Positions 1 to 8,546 of a stretch of 64,000 nt of DNA are shown here, one piece after another. Origin of the DNA: Herbaspirillum seropedicae (GTDB taxonomy: Bacteria; Pseudomonadota; Gammaproteobacteria; Burkholderiales; Burkholderiaceae_D); contig NZ_CP011930.1 in the NCBI RefSeq assembly GCF_001040945.1, positions 1,302,001 to 1,366,000 of the forward strand, given 5' to 3'. Each line of letters begins with the position of its first letter. Within the stretch, counting starts at the first letter, position 1. The position numbers were made by a program, and so were the translations under genes. The notes under the pieces are model-generated. The model saw nothing but the letters and a program-made list of their open reading frames with translations. It did no database searches and had not been told where the DNA came from.

Positions 1-79
1 GCAACAGGGTCAGCGCGATCACCACGGCAAAGGACAAGGCCAGCTTCTTGGCGATGTTGAGGTTGTAGAACCAGATCAT
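1..79 (-). CDS. Methyl-accepting chemotaxis protein, N-terminal fragment
   Basis: Only the first 26 codons lie in the window; the gene runs off the left edge. The start is the ATG read from 79 downwards, preceded by a GAGGA ribosome site. The peptide begins MIWFYNLNIAKKLALSF and continues into a hydrophobic stretch. This is the usual opening of chemoreceptors: a short cytoplasmic segment with 'NLxIxxKL' followed by the first membrane helix. The ligand domain, HAMP and signalling regions are outside the window, so the ligand cannot be guessed. Confidence 0.6.
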   Translation of the reverse strand, partial: MIWFYNLNIAKKLALSFAVVIALTLL

Positions 80-460
80 GTCATCCTCGCATTCGATTTA
101 TCGTTGTCGGTATCGGTCCAGCCGACGTCATCGAAGCGGGCCGCCCGGTTGGCGTCCGGGCGTGTACAGGGAAGCATCCGGCCGGGGTGGCGGGGCGCGA
201 TGGTGCAATCAGAGTGCTGGTGATGTCATGCTGTCATGCCGTCACGAAGCGTCGGCTTCCTGCCCATCCTGTCTCTGTGTCATTTGCGGCGGGCTTCCCA
301 CTGCCCCTGGCGCTTGCTGGTCGATGGTCGCATGGCTGGATCGGGCTTGATATTAACCAGCGGCAAGCATTCCATCCAATGAAATTAATCGACCAGGCAA
401 TGCGGGATTTGATATCAATGCAGCGCTGCGCGGCCTGGGCCGGCGGCCTGCAGGGCGGCC
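80..460. other. Intergenic region with two TTGATATYAA decamers
   Basis: This 381-base gap separates the chemoreceptor start from the 3' end of the glucarate-dehydratase-like gene. No convincing coding frame is seen. It contains the perfect palindrome TTGATATCAA at 409-418 and a near copy TTGATATTAA at 347-356. The promoter of the chemoreceptor should lie here, but no clear -35/-10 pair was identified. Confidence 0.4.
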
Positions 461-1735
461 TCAGAAACGCGGCTTGACGGTCTTCCAGTCCGGTTGGTAC
501 TTGCGCATCTGGCCCACGTCATCACGCTGGCGGATGCCGCACTCGAGGTAGAGCTGATGCAGTTTGCGCAACTGGTCCTGGTCCACTTCCACGCCCAGGC
601 CGGGGGCGTCGGTGATCTGCACGCAGCCATTGCGGATGGGCAGCTTGCCGCCCTGGATGACTTCCTCATCCGGTTCTTGCCAGGGGTAGTGGGTATCGCA
701 GGCATAGGACAGGTTCTCCACCGCTGCGGCCACATGCGACATCGCCATCAGGCTGATGCCCAGGTGCGAGTTGGAATGCATGGACACGCCCAGGCCGAAC
801 ACATCACACATCTTCGCCAGTTGCTGGGTATCGCGCAGGCCGCCCCAGTAGTGGTGGTCGGCCAGCACGATCTGGACGCTGTCCAAGGCCACGCTGCGGC
901 GCAGTTCATCGAAATCGGTCACCACCATGTTGGTGGCCAGCGGCAGCCCGGTGCGGCGGTGCAGTTCGGCCATGCCTTCCAGGCCGGGGGTCGGGTCTTC
1001 GTAGTATTGCAGGTCATCGCCCAGCAGCTCGGCCATGCGGATGGCGGTCTGAAGCGACCAGTTGCCGTTGGGGTCGATGCGCAGCGGGGCGTCGGGGAAG
1101 GCTTTCCTGAGCGCCTTGATGCAGGCCACCTCGTGCTCGGGCGCGAGCGCGCCGGCCTTGAGCTTGATGCTCTGGAAACCGTTTTCCTCGATCATCTTGC
1201 GCGCCTGCGCCACGATCTGTTCTTCGCTCAGCGCCTCGCCCCAGGCATCGGGCGCATAGGGACTGTCGATGTGCTGGGCGTACTTGAAGAAGAGATAGGC
1301 GCTGAAGGGAATCTCCTTGCGCACCGCACCGCCCAGCAGATCCACCAGCGGCACGTTGAGGTAGCGCGCCTGGGCGTCCAGGCAGGCCACCTCGAAGGCC
1401 GAATAGGCATTGGAGACGGCCTTGCTGGCATGCGAGCCCGGCGCCAGTTCCGCGCCGGCGTTGCTGGCCGGGGCCATGGCGGCCACCACGCCGCGCACGA
1501 TGGCGCGCAGGCCATTGAGGTTGAACGGGTCCAGGCCCACCAGTCGTTCCTTCACCAGATCGAGGATCTTCAGCGCCGGCGCATCGCCATAGCTTTCGCC
1601 CAGGCCGATGTAGCCGTTATCGGTTTCGATCTCGATGATGGAGCGCAGCGCATAGGGTTCATGGATGCCGCTGGCGTTGAGCAGGGGGCCATCCTTGAAG
1701 GCGATGGGGGTGACGGTGACGCGGGTGATTTTCAT
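461..1735 (-). CDS. Glucarate dehydratase-like enolase-superfamily enzyme
   Basis: This 424-residue enzyme should dehydrate a hexarate such as D-glucarate to a 5-keto-4-deoxy acid in the cytoplasm. It carries the enolase-superfamily order of residues: KLK at 191-193, metal ligands D221 and E246, N269 in ATNM, D293 in LADHH and the general-base H320 in SMHSNSH. The layout matches the GudD family, but it is more divergent than the 455-residue copy at 19261. For example it has YYEDPTPG where that copy has YAEDPCG, so it may act on another acid sugar (GudX-like). It is the distal gene after the MFS permease, 42 bases apart, and probably transcribed with it. Confidence 0.75.
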   Translation of the reverse strand: MKITRVTVTPIAFKDGPLLNASGIHEPYALRSIIEIETDNGYIGLGESYGDAPALKILDLVKERLVGLDPFNLNGLRAIVRGVVAAMAPASNAGAELAPGSHASKAVSNAYSAFEVACLDAQARYLNVPLVDLLGGAVRKEIPFSAYLFFKYAQHIDSPYAPDAWGEALSEEQIVAQARKMIEENGFQSIKLKAGALAPEHEVACIKALRKAFPDAPLRIDPNGNWSLQTAIRMAELLGDDLQYYEDPTPGLEGMAELHRRTGLPLATNMVVTDFDELRRSVALDSVQIVLADHHYWGGLRDTQQLAKMCDVFGLGVSMHSNSHLGISLMAMSHVAAAVENLSYACDTHYPWQEPDEEVIQGGKLPIRNGCVQITDAPGLGVEVDQDQLRKLHQLYLECGIRQRDDVGQMRKYQPDWKTVKPRF

Positions 1736-1777
1736 GGTGGGCTCTCTTGTGGATGTGGCCTCTGCACGGGGCCGGGT

Positions 1778-3106
1778 TCAGCGGGGACGGCGCGTGGCGC
1801 CCGGTCCCGAACGGGCCAGGAACACGACGCCGGCGGCCACCAGCGAGGTGATGGCCAATCCCATCAGCCCGCCCTGGATGGAGCCGGTGCGCTGTTCCAG
1901 GAAGCCGAAGGCCGTCGGCGCGACAAAGCCGCCGAGGTTGCCGATGGAATTGATCAGGGCGATGACGCCGGCGGCAATGCGCGCATCCAGATAGGCTTGC
2001 GGCAGCGGCCAGAACAGCGAGGACGCCGCCTTGAAGCCGACCGCCGCAAAGCAGATCGAGACGAAGGCATAGACCGAATTGCCGAAGGTGGAGGCGAACA
2101 TGCCGGCGGCCGCGATCACCAGCGCCGTGGCGGCCCAGGCCTGCTGGTGCTTGAAACGGGCCGCCAGGGCGGCGAAGGCGTACATGGCCACGATTGAGAT
2201 CAGCCAGGGAATGGAATTGAACAGCCCCACCTGGAAATCGCTGAAGCTGCCCATCTTGCGGATGATGCTGGGCAGCCAGAAGGTGGCGCCATAGATGGTC
2301 AGGGAAATCGAGAAGTAGATGAAGCAGAAGATCAGGATCTGCGGATCGCGCAGCAGTTGCCGCGGCGAGACCTGCGCGGGCTGGTGCTTCATGCGCTCGG
2401 CCTGCTCGTCCACGATGGCGCGGGTGATGGCGCTGCGTTCCTGCGCGGTGAGCCACTTGGCGTCAGCGGGCATCGAATCCAGCCAGAACCAGACGAAGCC
2501 GCACAGCAGTACCGAGGCCATGCCTTCGATGATGAACATCCATTGCCAGCCCTGCAGCCCGCCGCCGTCGATCTGCAACAGTCCCCCTGAGATCGGCCCG
2601 CTGAGGATGGACGCCAGCGCCGAGCCGGACAGGAAGATCGCCATGGCGCGCCCGCGTTCGCTGGCCGGCAGCCATTGCGTGAAGTAGTAGATCACGCCCG
2701 GGAAGAAACCGGCCTCGGCCGCTCCCAGCAGGAAGCGCAGCACGTAGAAGGTGGTCTCGCTGTTGACAAAGGCCATGGCCGTGGCCGCCAGGCCCCAGGT
2801 CGCCATGATGCGGGTCAGCCAGGCCTTGGCGCCGAAGCGTTGCAGCAGCAGGTTGGAGGGCACCTCGAAGAGGGCGTAGCCGACGAAGAACAGGCCTGCA
2901 CCCAGGCCGTAGGCGGCCGTGCCGATGCCCACATCGGTGGCCAGGTGGCTGCGCACGAAGCCGATGTTGACGCGGTCGATGTAGTTGACGATGAACATGA
3001 TCACGAACAGCGGCAAGACGCGCTGCTTGATCTTGGCCACCGCCTGTTGCAGGACGGTGGGCGCGGCCGCGCCGGTGGCGCTGGCTGCTGGCTGGGGTGT
3101 TTCCAC
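1778..3106 (-). CDS. MFS permease, anion:cation symporter family (glucarate-type)
   Basis: A 442-residue, 12-helix major facilitator. The N-terminal signature NYIDRVNIGFVRSHL, the GYALFEVPSNLLLQRFG loop and the central 'SERGRAMAIFLSGSALASI' segment are typical of the ACS family, which includes GudP, tartrate and phthalate carriers. It is closely similar in sequence and length to the permease at 20740, which sits beside gudD. It precedes a dehydratase-like gene on the same strand, so uptake of a hexarate or related sugar acid is the simplest role. It is divergent from the GntR gene, with a palindrome between them. Confidence 0.8.
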   Translation of the reverse strand: METPQPAASATGAAAPTVLQQAVAKIKQRVLPLFVIMFIVNYIDRVNIGFVRSHLATDVGIGTAAYGLGAGLFFVGYALFEVPSNLLLQRFGAKAWLTRIMATWGLAATAMAFVNSETTFYVLRFLLGAAEAGFFPGVIYYFTQWLPASERGRAMAIFLSGSALASILSGPISGGLLQIDGGGLQGWQWMFIIEGMASVLLCGFVWFWLDSMPADAKWLTAQERSAITRAIVDEQAERMKHQPAQVSPRQLLRDPQILIFCFIYFSISLTIYGATFWLPSIIRKMGSFSDFQVGLFNSIPWLISIVAMYAFAALAARFKHQQAWAATALVIAAAGMFASTFGNSVYAFVSICFAAVGFKAASSLFWPLPQAYLDARIAAGVIALINSIGNLGGFVAPTAFGFLEQRTGSIQGGLMGLAITSLVAAGVVFLARSGPGATRRPR

Positions 3107-3194
3107 GCAGGTCTCCTCGATGGACAGGGCGCAGCTGGCATGGCCTCTGTGGGCGAGATGTCGTCGTACAACTGCGCGATGTGGAGCATTAAAA

Positions 3195-3210
3195 CACTAA
3201 TATATTAGTG
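3195..3210. promoter_or_regulatory. Perfect 16-bp palindrome, candidate GntR operator
   Basis: CACTAATATATTAGTG is its own reverse complement. It lies in the 207-base gap between the divergent permease (start 3106) and the GntR regulator (start 3314). FadR-type GntR proteins bind short AT-centred palindromes next to their own genes, so this is the obvious operator candidate. That assignment is inference. Confidence 0.55.
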
Positions 3211-3313
3211 CGTCAATCACGGGAGGGCGGTTTATCATCGCGGGTCGGGAGGGAAGTGCTCGTGGTTGACGGGCGTGCTCCCGGGTTTCCAGCAAGGACG
3301 CAAGGACATCAGC

Positions 3314-4024
3314 ATGACCAGCACCAGCACCGCCCCCATCGTCATCACCCCGCCGCCGCTGGACCGCTCGCGCCATGCCGCGCCGCAGGTCTTCGAGCAT
3401 CTGCGCGAGCTGATCATCGGCATGCGCCTGGCCCCGGCCACGGTCTTGCAGCGCGCCGAGCTGGCCGCGCAATACGGCCTGAGCCAGACGCCGATCCGGG
3501 ACGCGCTCATCAAGCTGGGCGAGGAAGGGCTGGTGGACATCTTTCCCCAGCATGCGACGGTGGTCAGCGCGGTCAATGTGACGCTGGCGCGGCAGGCGCA
3601 TTTCCTGCGCCGTTCCATCGAGCTGGAAATCGTCCACACGCTGGCCGCGCAGGCTGACGCCGCGCTGGTGAACCGCCTGCGCGACAGTATCGAGGTCCAG
3701 CGGGTGCTGGCCGGGCGGGAAAACTACGCCGAGTTCGTGCTGGCCGACCAGGCCTTCCACCGCCAGATGTACGAAGCGGCGCAGGTACCGGAGCTCTGGT
3801 CCATGGTGCGGCGGCAAAGCGGCCACCTTGACCGCCTGCGCAACCTGCATGTGCCTATCCCCGGCAAGACCGCACGGGTGCTGCGCGACCACGCCGCCAT
3901 CGTGGACGCCATCGCGGCAGGCGACCCGGCCGCCGCCCAGGCTGCCTTGCGCGAGCATCTGTCGGGCACGCTGGCGCAGTTGGAGGAGATCCGCCAGCGT
4001 TTTCCGCATTATGTGAAGGATTAG
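3314..4024 (+). CDS. GntR-family (FCD-type) transcriptional regulator
   Basis: A 236-residue regulator. An N-terminal winged helix-turn-helix (about residues 20-85) contains VFEHLRELIIGMRL and the recognition part 'LAAQYGLSQTPIRDAL'. The C-terminal part is a helical FCD domain with a metal-binding type pattern (D...H near 'ADQAFHRQMYEA', later 'DHAAIVDAI' and 'REHL'). An upstream in-frame start at 3266 exists. The ATG at 3314 is preferred because homologous sequence begins just after it and an AAGGAC site lies a few bases upstream. It probably controls the divergent sugar-acid permease and dehydratase genes in response to their substrate. Confidence 0.8.
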   Translation: MTSTSTAPIVITPPPLDRSRHAAPQVFEHLRELIIGMRLAPATVLQRAELAAQYGLSQTPIRDALIKLGEEGLVDIFPQHATVVSAVNVTLARQAHFLRRSIELEIVHTLAAQADAALVNRLRDSIEVQRVLAGRENYAEFVLADQAFHRQMYEAAQVPELWSMVRRQSGHLDRLRNLHVPIPGKTARVLRDHAAIVDAIAAGDPAAAQAALREHLSGTLAQLEEIRQRFPHYVKD

Positions 4025-4052
4025 CCAGGCCCCATCCTTGTACCGGCCCACG

Positions 4053-4086
4053 AAAAACGCCCCGCGTCTCACGACAGCGGGGCGTT
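4053..4086 (-). terminator. Rho-independent terminator between gntR and maeB
   Basis: A 9-bp GC-rich stem (ACGCCCCGC, 4057-4065, with GCGGGGCGT, 4077-4085). Read on the minus strand it is followed by a run of five T, so it mainly terminates maeB. It lies in the convergent gap. Confidence 0.75.
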
Positions 4087-4146
4087 GTTCATACAGCCGC
4101 CGCGACGGCGGCTGCAGCTCAGCTCAGAGAGAGCTCAGAGGCAAGC

Positions 4147-6423
4147 TCAGGCCTTGGACTTGCCGTCCTGCGCCTTGGCCGCCGCCAGGGCGGTCATGTT
4201 GATGACGCGGCGCACCGTGCTCGACGGGGTCAGCACATGCACCGGAGCGGCCGCACCCAGCAGGATGGGGCCGATGGTGGTGCCCTGGCCGCTGCTGGTC
4301 TTCAACACGTTGAAGAGGATGTTGGCGGCATCCAGGTTGGGGCAGACCAGCACGTTGGCTGCACCGGTCAGGCCGCTGTCGGCCAGGCCGGCGTTGTTGC
4401 GGATCTTTTCCGACAGGGCGGCGTCGCCATGCAGTTCGCCGGCGGATTCGACCTCCGGGGCCAGCTTCTTGAAGGCCTCATGGGCGGCCGCCATCTTGCG
4501 GGCCGACGGACGCGAGGAGCTGCCACGGTTGGAGTGCGACAGGAAAGCCACCTTCGGCGGCACGCCGAAACGCGCCACTTCTTCGGCGGCGGCCTGGGCG
4601 ATGCGGGCCAGTTGCTCGGCGTCCGGGGTGTCGTTGACGTAGGTGTCGGTGATGAACAGGGTCTGGTCCGGCAGCAGCACAGCGTTCAGGGCGGCGAATT
4701 CCTGCGCGCCTTGCTTCAGGCCGATCACCTTTTCCACATGCGCCAGGTGGCCGTCGTAGTTGCCATCCAGACCGCACAGCATAGCGTCGGCGTCGCCGGC
4801 CTTGACCATCAGCGCGGCCAAGAGGCTGCCGCTGGCGCGCACGTCGGCTTCGCCGCCGTCCTTGTACTGGGCGGCGTACTGCGCCACGCGGGCGTCGGTG
4901 GCCGGGTCGATCACCTGCACGTTCTGACCGATCTTGATGCGCAGGCCGGCCTTCTTGATGCCGGCTTCGATGGCCGCAGGTGCGCCCACCAGGATAGGCG
5001 CGGCCAGGCCTTCGTCAGCCACGAACTGCACGGCGCGCAGCACGCGCTCGTCCTGGCCGTCGGCGTAGACCACGCGTTGCGGCGCGACCTTGGCGGTGTT
5101 GAAGACGGGCTGCATGAACATGCCGGTCTGGTAGATGAAGCGGGTCAGCTCGGCGCGGTAGGCGTCGTAGTCCTTGATGGGACGGGTGGCTACGCCGGAC
5201 TCGGCGGCAGCCTTGGCCACGGCGGGGGCGATCTTCAGGATCAGGCGCGAATCGAACGGGGTCGGGATCAGGTAGTCGGCGCCGAACACCAGTTCCTTGC
5301 CGGGATAGGCGGCGCTGACTTCGGCGCTGGTCTCGGCCTTGGCCAGGTCGGCGATCTCGCGCACGCAGGCCAGCTTCATGGCTTCGGTGATCTTGGTGGC
5401 GCCGCAGTCCAGCGCGCCACGGAAGATGTAGGGGAAGCACAGGACGTTGTTGACCTGGTTCGGATAGTCCGAACGGCCGGTGGCGATGATGCAGTCCGGA
5501 CGCACCGACTTGGCCAGCTCGGGGCGGATTTCCGGTTCCGGATTGGCCAGCGCCAGGATGATGGGCTTGTCGGCCATGGTCTTGACCATCTCGGCGCTCA
5601 GCACGCCCGGCGCGGAGCAGCCCAGGAAGACGTCAGCGCCATTGACCACGTCAGCCAGGGTGCGCGCCTCGGTCTTGATGGCGTAGCGCTGCTTGGAGGC
5701 GTCCAGGCCACCGGGGCGGCCTTCATAGATGACACCCTTGCTGTCGACCATGTAGACGTTCTCGCGCTTCACACCCAGGCCGATCATCACTTCCACGCAG
5801 GCAATCGCTGCCGCACCGGCGCCGGAGACGGCGATCTTGACCTTGCCGATGTCCTTGCCGACCAGTTCCAGGCCGTTCAACAGCGCTGCCGAGGAGATGA
5901 TGGCGGTGCCGTGCTGGTCATCGTGGAAGACCGGGATGTTCATGCGCGCCGACAGCTTCTGCTCGATGTAGAAGCATTCCGGGGCCTTGATGTCTTCCAG
6001 GTTGATGCCGCCCAGGGTCGGCTCCAGCGAGGCGATGATCTCGACCAGCTTGTCCGGGTCGTTCTCGGCCAGTTCGATGTCGAATACGTCCACGCCGGCA
6101 AATTTCTTGAACAGGCAGCCCTTGCCTTCCATCACTGGCTTGGAAGCCAGCGGACCGATGTTGCCCAGGCCCAGCACGGCGGTACCGTTACTGATGACGG
6201 CCACCAGGTTGCCGCGCGAGGTGTAGTCGAAGGCCTTCAGGGGATCGGCTTCGATATCCAGGCAGGGATAGGCCACGCCCGGCGAATAGGCCAGCGACAG
6301 GTCGCGCTGGTTCGACAGCGGCTTGGTGGGACGGACTTCGATCTTGCCGCGCGACGGCGTGCGATGGTATTCGCGTGCGGCGTCACGCAAGAGTTGCTCG
6401 GCTGCAGAGATTTGTTGGGTCAT
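4147..6423 (-). CDS. maeB: NADP-dependent malic enzyme with phosphotransacetylase-like domain
   Basis: A 758-residue MaeB-type enzyme that oxidatively decarboxylates malate to pyruvate with NADP+. The N-terminal malic domain shows '[20 protein letters not shown]' and '[11 protein letters not shown]'. The NAD(P)-binding part has [10 protein letters not shown]. The C-terminal third (from about residue 430) is the phosphate-acetyltransferase-like domain usual for large bacterial malic enzymes, where it is thought to be regulatory. The open frame extends upstream to 6558, but conserved sequence begins at [15 protein letters not shown], so the ATG at 6421-6423 is chosen; no strong ribosome site precedes it. 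It is convergent with the GntR gene. Confidence 0.93.
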   Translation of the reverse strand: MTQQISAAEQLLRDAAREYHRTPSRGKIEVRPTKPLSNQRDLSLAYSPGVAYPCLDIEADPLKAFDYTSRGNLVAVISNGTAVLGLGNIGPLASKPVMEGKGCLFKKFAGVDVFDIELAENDPDKLVEIIASLEPTLGGINLEDIKAPECFYIEQKLSARMNIPVFHDDQHGTAIISSAALLNGLELVGKDIGKVKIAVSGAGAAAIACVEVMIGLGVKRENVYMVDSKGVIYEGRPGGLDASKQRYAIKTEARTLADVVNGADVFLGCSAPGVLSAEMVKTMADKPIILALANPEPEIRPELAKSVRPDCIIATGRSDYPNQVNNVLCFPYIFRGALDCGATKITEAMKLACVREIADLAKAETSAEVSAAYPGKELVFGADYLIPTPFDSRLILKIAPAVAKAAAESGVATRPIKDYDAYRAELTRFIYQTGMFMQPVFNTAKVAPQRVVYADGQDERVLRAVQFVADEGLAAPILVGAPAAIEAGIKKAGLRIKIGQNVQVIDPATDARVAQYAAQYKDGGEADVRASGSLLAALMVKAGDADAMLCGLDGNYDGHLAHVEKVIGLKQGAQEFAALNAVLLPDQTLFITDTYVNDTPDAEQLARIAQAAAEEVARFGVPPKVAFLSHSNRGSSSRPSARKMAAAHEAFKKLAPEVESAGELHGDAALSEKIRNNAGLADSGLTGAANVLVCPNLDAANILFNVLKTSSGQGTTIGPILLGAAAPVHVLTPSSTVRRVINMTALAAAKAQDGKSKA

Positions 6424-6879
6424 GGTCTTGATGAGGAGTAAAAACGGGTGTGGTGATAGTAGGGCGCCCGTACTCCGGGCAAGGCCCGCCTTCACCGGTC
6501 TGGTTTCCTGGTGTGAATGCGGCGGAGCGGCCGGGAAGATGCTTTGACTTCCGGCCATCCGGATCGTGGGGAGGAAACCGCTAACGGCTTCCTGCGCCTG
6601 CTCCCGCTCGTTCCGGGGCTTGTGGCGGCGGGAACGGCGACGGGGAGGGGGATATTACCTAAAATTTGGCGCTTCGGGTTTTTTGCGAGCACTTGCCTTG
6701 ACTTTGCTCTGGTTCTGGATGGCTGTTACAAGCTGTTTCCATCTCGTCGATTGTTGACACAAATCTTCGATATCGGCGCGAGCATAATGATGTTGACCGC
6801 GATAACTGTCATCCACTATCACCCCAGATGTCGTTGTGTCTACATTCCTCGTCTTCATCTCAGTAGGGAGTTCGTCATC
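6424..6879. other. Intergenic region between maeB and the DUF2076 gene
   Basis: This 456-base divergent gap should hold the maeB promoter and that of the DUF2076 gene. A TTGACA hexamer occurs at 6754-6759 and CATAAT at 6783-6788, but the 23-base spacing is too long for a confident promoter. Base composition becomes clearly more AT-rich from about 6650. No convincing gene was seen. Confidence 0.4.
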
Positions 6880-7611
6880 ATGAGTCCGCAAGAAACCCAG
6901 GCACTGCAGGATTTTCTTCAACAACTGACCGAGGTCCGGGGCATCAGCAAGGATCCCCAGGCCGATGCGATGATCGCGGCAGCGGTAGCGCGCCAGCCCG
7001 ATGCGGCCTATCTGCTGGTACAGCGAGCGCTGCTGGTGGAGCAGGCATTGAACGCCGCCAAGGCGCAGGTGGCGGCGTTGCAAAGCCAGGTACAGGCGCT
7101 GCAGGCCGGCGGTGCGCGCGAGCCGGGCTTCCTCGATGGCAATGCCTGGGGGCGCGCGGCGACGGCGTCGCGTCCGCAAGCCTATGGTTCGGCCGCACCG
7201 GCCACCCCGGCTGCGCCTGCCTACGCTGCCCCTGCCGCCCCCGCTTACCAGGCCGCGCCAGCGCCGGCACCAGCGCCCTCGTCAGGCTTCTTTGGCGGCG
7301 GCATGGGCAGCATGCTCGGCACGGTGGCCGCTACGGCGGCAGGTGTGGCGGGCGGCGCCTTCCTTTACCAGGGCATCGAGCACCTGTTCAACGGCAATGG
7401 CGGCTCCGGCTTTGCGCACCAGAACGGCTTGAGCGCGCCGGTAGAAAATATCGAGAACACCACCGTCAACAACTACTACGGCAGCGATGCCGACCGGTCC
7501 TCCGACCAGGCCAGCAGCGATGGCAACGACTTCGGTTCCAGCAACGACCTGGCCGACCTGGGCAATGTCGACCTGGACGATAGCGGCGGCTACGACGATT
7601 CGCTGGTCTGA
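6880..7611 (+). CDS. DUF2076 domain-containing protein
   Basis: A 243-residue protein starting MSPQETQALQDFLQQL, preceded by GTAGGGAG at 6863-6870. The first 85 residues form the helical part with a coiled-coil-like stretch (AAKAQVAALQSQVQAL). A long Ala/Pro-rich linker follows (about 105-145), then a glycine-rich hydrophobic segment containing SMLGTVAATAAGVAGGAFLY, and an Asp/Ser-rich acidic tail. This arrangement is that of the DUF2076 family, whose function is not established. The acidic tail overlaps the 3' end of the convergent reductase gene by 22 bases. No partner can be inferred from context. Confidence 0.75.
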   Translation: MSPQETQALQDFLQQLTEVRGISKDPQADAMIAAAVARQPDAAYLLVQRALLVEQALNAAKAQVAALQSQVQALQAGGAREPGFLDGNAWGRAATASRPQAYGSAAPATPAAPAYAAPAAPAYQAAPAPAPAPSSGFFGGGMGSMLGTVAATAAGVAGGAFLYQGIEHLFNGNGGSGFAHQNGLSAPVENIENTTVNNYYGSDADRSSDQASSDGNDFGSSNDLADLGNVDLDDSGGYDDSLV

Positions 7612-8546
7612 GCGGCCGGGCGCTGTTGCGCTTGCGCCGCCCCTTCCATCAACTTCACCAGCTGATGCAGGGTCTGCGTGGTGGGGACGGGCAGGCCCAG
7701 GCGCTCTGCCTCGCGGACCACGGCGCCGTTGATGAAGTCGATCTCGGTCCTGCGTCCGGCCTCGATGTCTTGCAGCATCGAGGGTTTGTGATGCAGGTGG
7801 GTGCGGAATGCGTGTTCGATGGCGTCTTCGACCTGCACCAGGCGCGCGTCAATGCCCGCTGCCTGCGCCACTGCCACGGTCTCGGCGGCAATGCGCAGGG
7901 CCAGCTCCCGGCCTGAGGCGCTGGCCCCGGCGGCGCCCACGGTCAGGCCGGTGACGGCGCAGATCGCGTTCAGCGCGGCATTGAAGGCCAGCTTTTCCCA
8001 GATGGCCTGCTGCACCAGCGGATCGGCGCTGCAGGGCAGGCCGGCTGCATTGAAATCAGCCGCGACCTGGGTCAATTGCGCGCTGGGCTGCCCCGACAGC
8101 GTCCAGATCCTGACCTGTCCTTCTCCATGACTGTGGACCACGCCCGGCGCCCTGAGGTCGGCCGGCAGATTGGTCATGCCCACGATGATGCGTTCACGCG
8201 GGATCACCTCGGCAATCAGGTCGGCATTGCCCAGCCCGTTCTGCACCGACAGCGCCCAGGTATGGGGACCTGCCAGGTGGGCCACGCTGGCGATGGCGGC
8301 CTGGGTATGGAAGCCCTTGGTGAAGAGGATGATCAAATCGAAGGCATCCTGGAAGCTGTCGGCCCGGCCCACTGGCACCCTGACCGTGTGGGCGCCGTCT
8401 TCATCGGTGAGCGACAGGCCATGGCTGCTGATCGCCTCGATGCTGGCCGGGGCCACCTCGATCAAACTCACGTCCTGTCCGGCCAGCGCCAGGCGCGCTG
8501 CGAACAATCCCCCCATGGCGCCTGCGCCGACGATGGCTATCTTCAT
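7590..8546 (-). CDS. Ketopantoate reductase-family 2-hydroxyacid dehydrogenase
   Basis: A 318-residue NAD(P)-dependent enzyme of the PanE/ApbA family. It has the Rossmann motif GAGAMGG (residues 7-13), VQNG (N103) and the catalytic helix 'WEKLAFNAALNAICAVTG' with K185, N189 and N193. A later TEIDFINGAV segment supplies the conserved Glu. PanE reduces ketopantoate for CoA synthesis, but D-mandelate dehydrogenases of this same family are known. Here the gene overlaps by 4 bases (ATGA) an aromatic-acid permease at the end of a benzoylformate decarboxylase operon. Oxidation of D-mandelate to benzoylformate is therefore a plausible role. True PanE remains possible. Confidence 0.75.
   Translation of the reverse strand: MKIAIVGAGAMGGLFAARLALAGQDVSLIEVAPASIEAISSHGLSLTDEDGAHTVRVPVGRADSFQDAFDLIILFTKGFHTQAAIASVAHLAGPHTWALSVQNGLGNADLIAEVIPRERIIVGMTNLPADLRAPGVVHSHGEGQVRIWTLSGQPSAQLTQVAADFNAAGLPCSADPLVQQAIWEKLAFNAALNAICAVTGLTVGAAGASASGRELALRIAAETVAVAQAAGIDARLVQVEDAIEHAFRTHLHHKPSMLQDIEAGRRTEIDFINGAVVREAERLGLPVPTTQTLHQLVKLMEGAAQAQQRPAAQTSESS

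Noticed and set aside
494..2197. A 567-codon open frame opposite the dehydratase and permease genes
   Set aside because: It spans two real genes on the other strand and reads as His/Gln/Gly-rich shadow sequence.
4237..6441. A 734-codon open frame opposite maeB
   Set aside because: It mirrors the conserved malic enzyme and shows no domain of its own.
6754..6788. TTGACA/CATAAT promoter before the DUF2076 gene
   Set aside because: The 23-base spacer is too long for a sigma-70 promoter.
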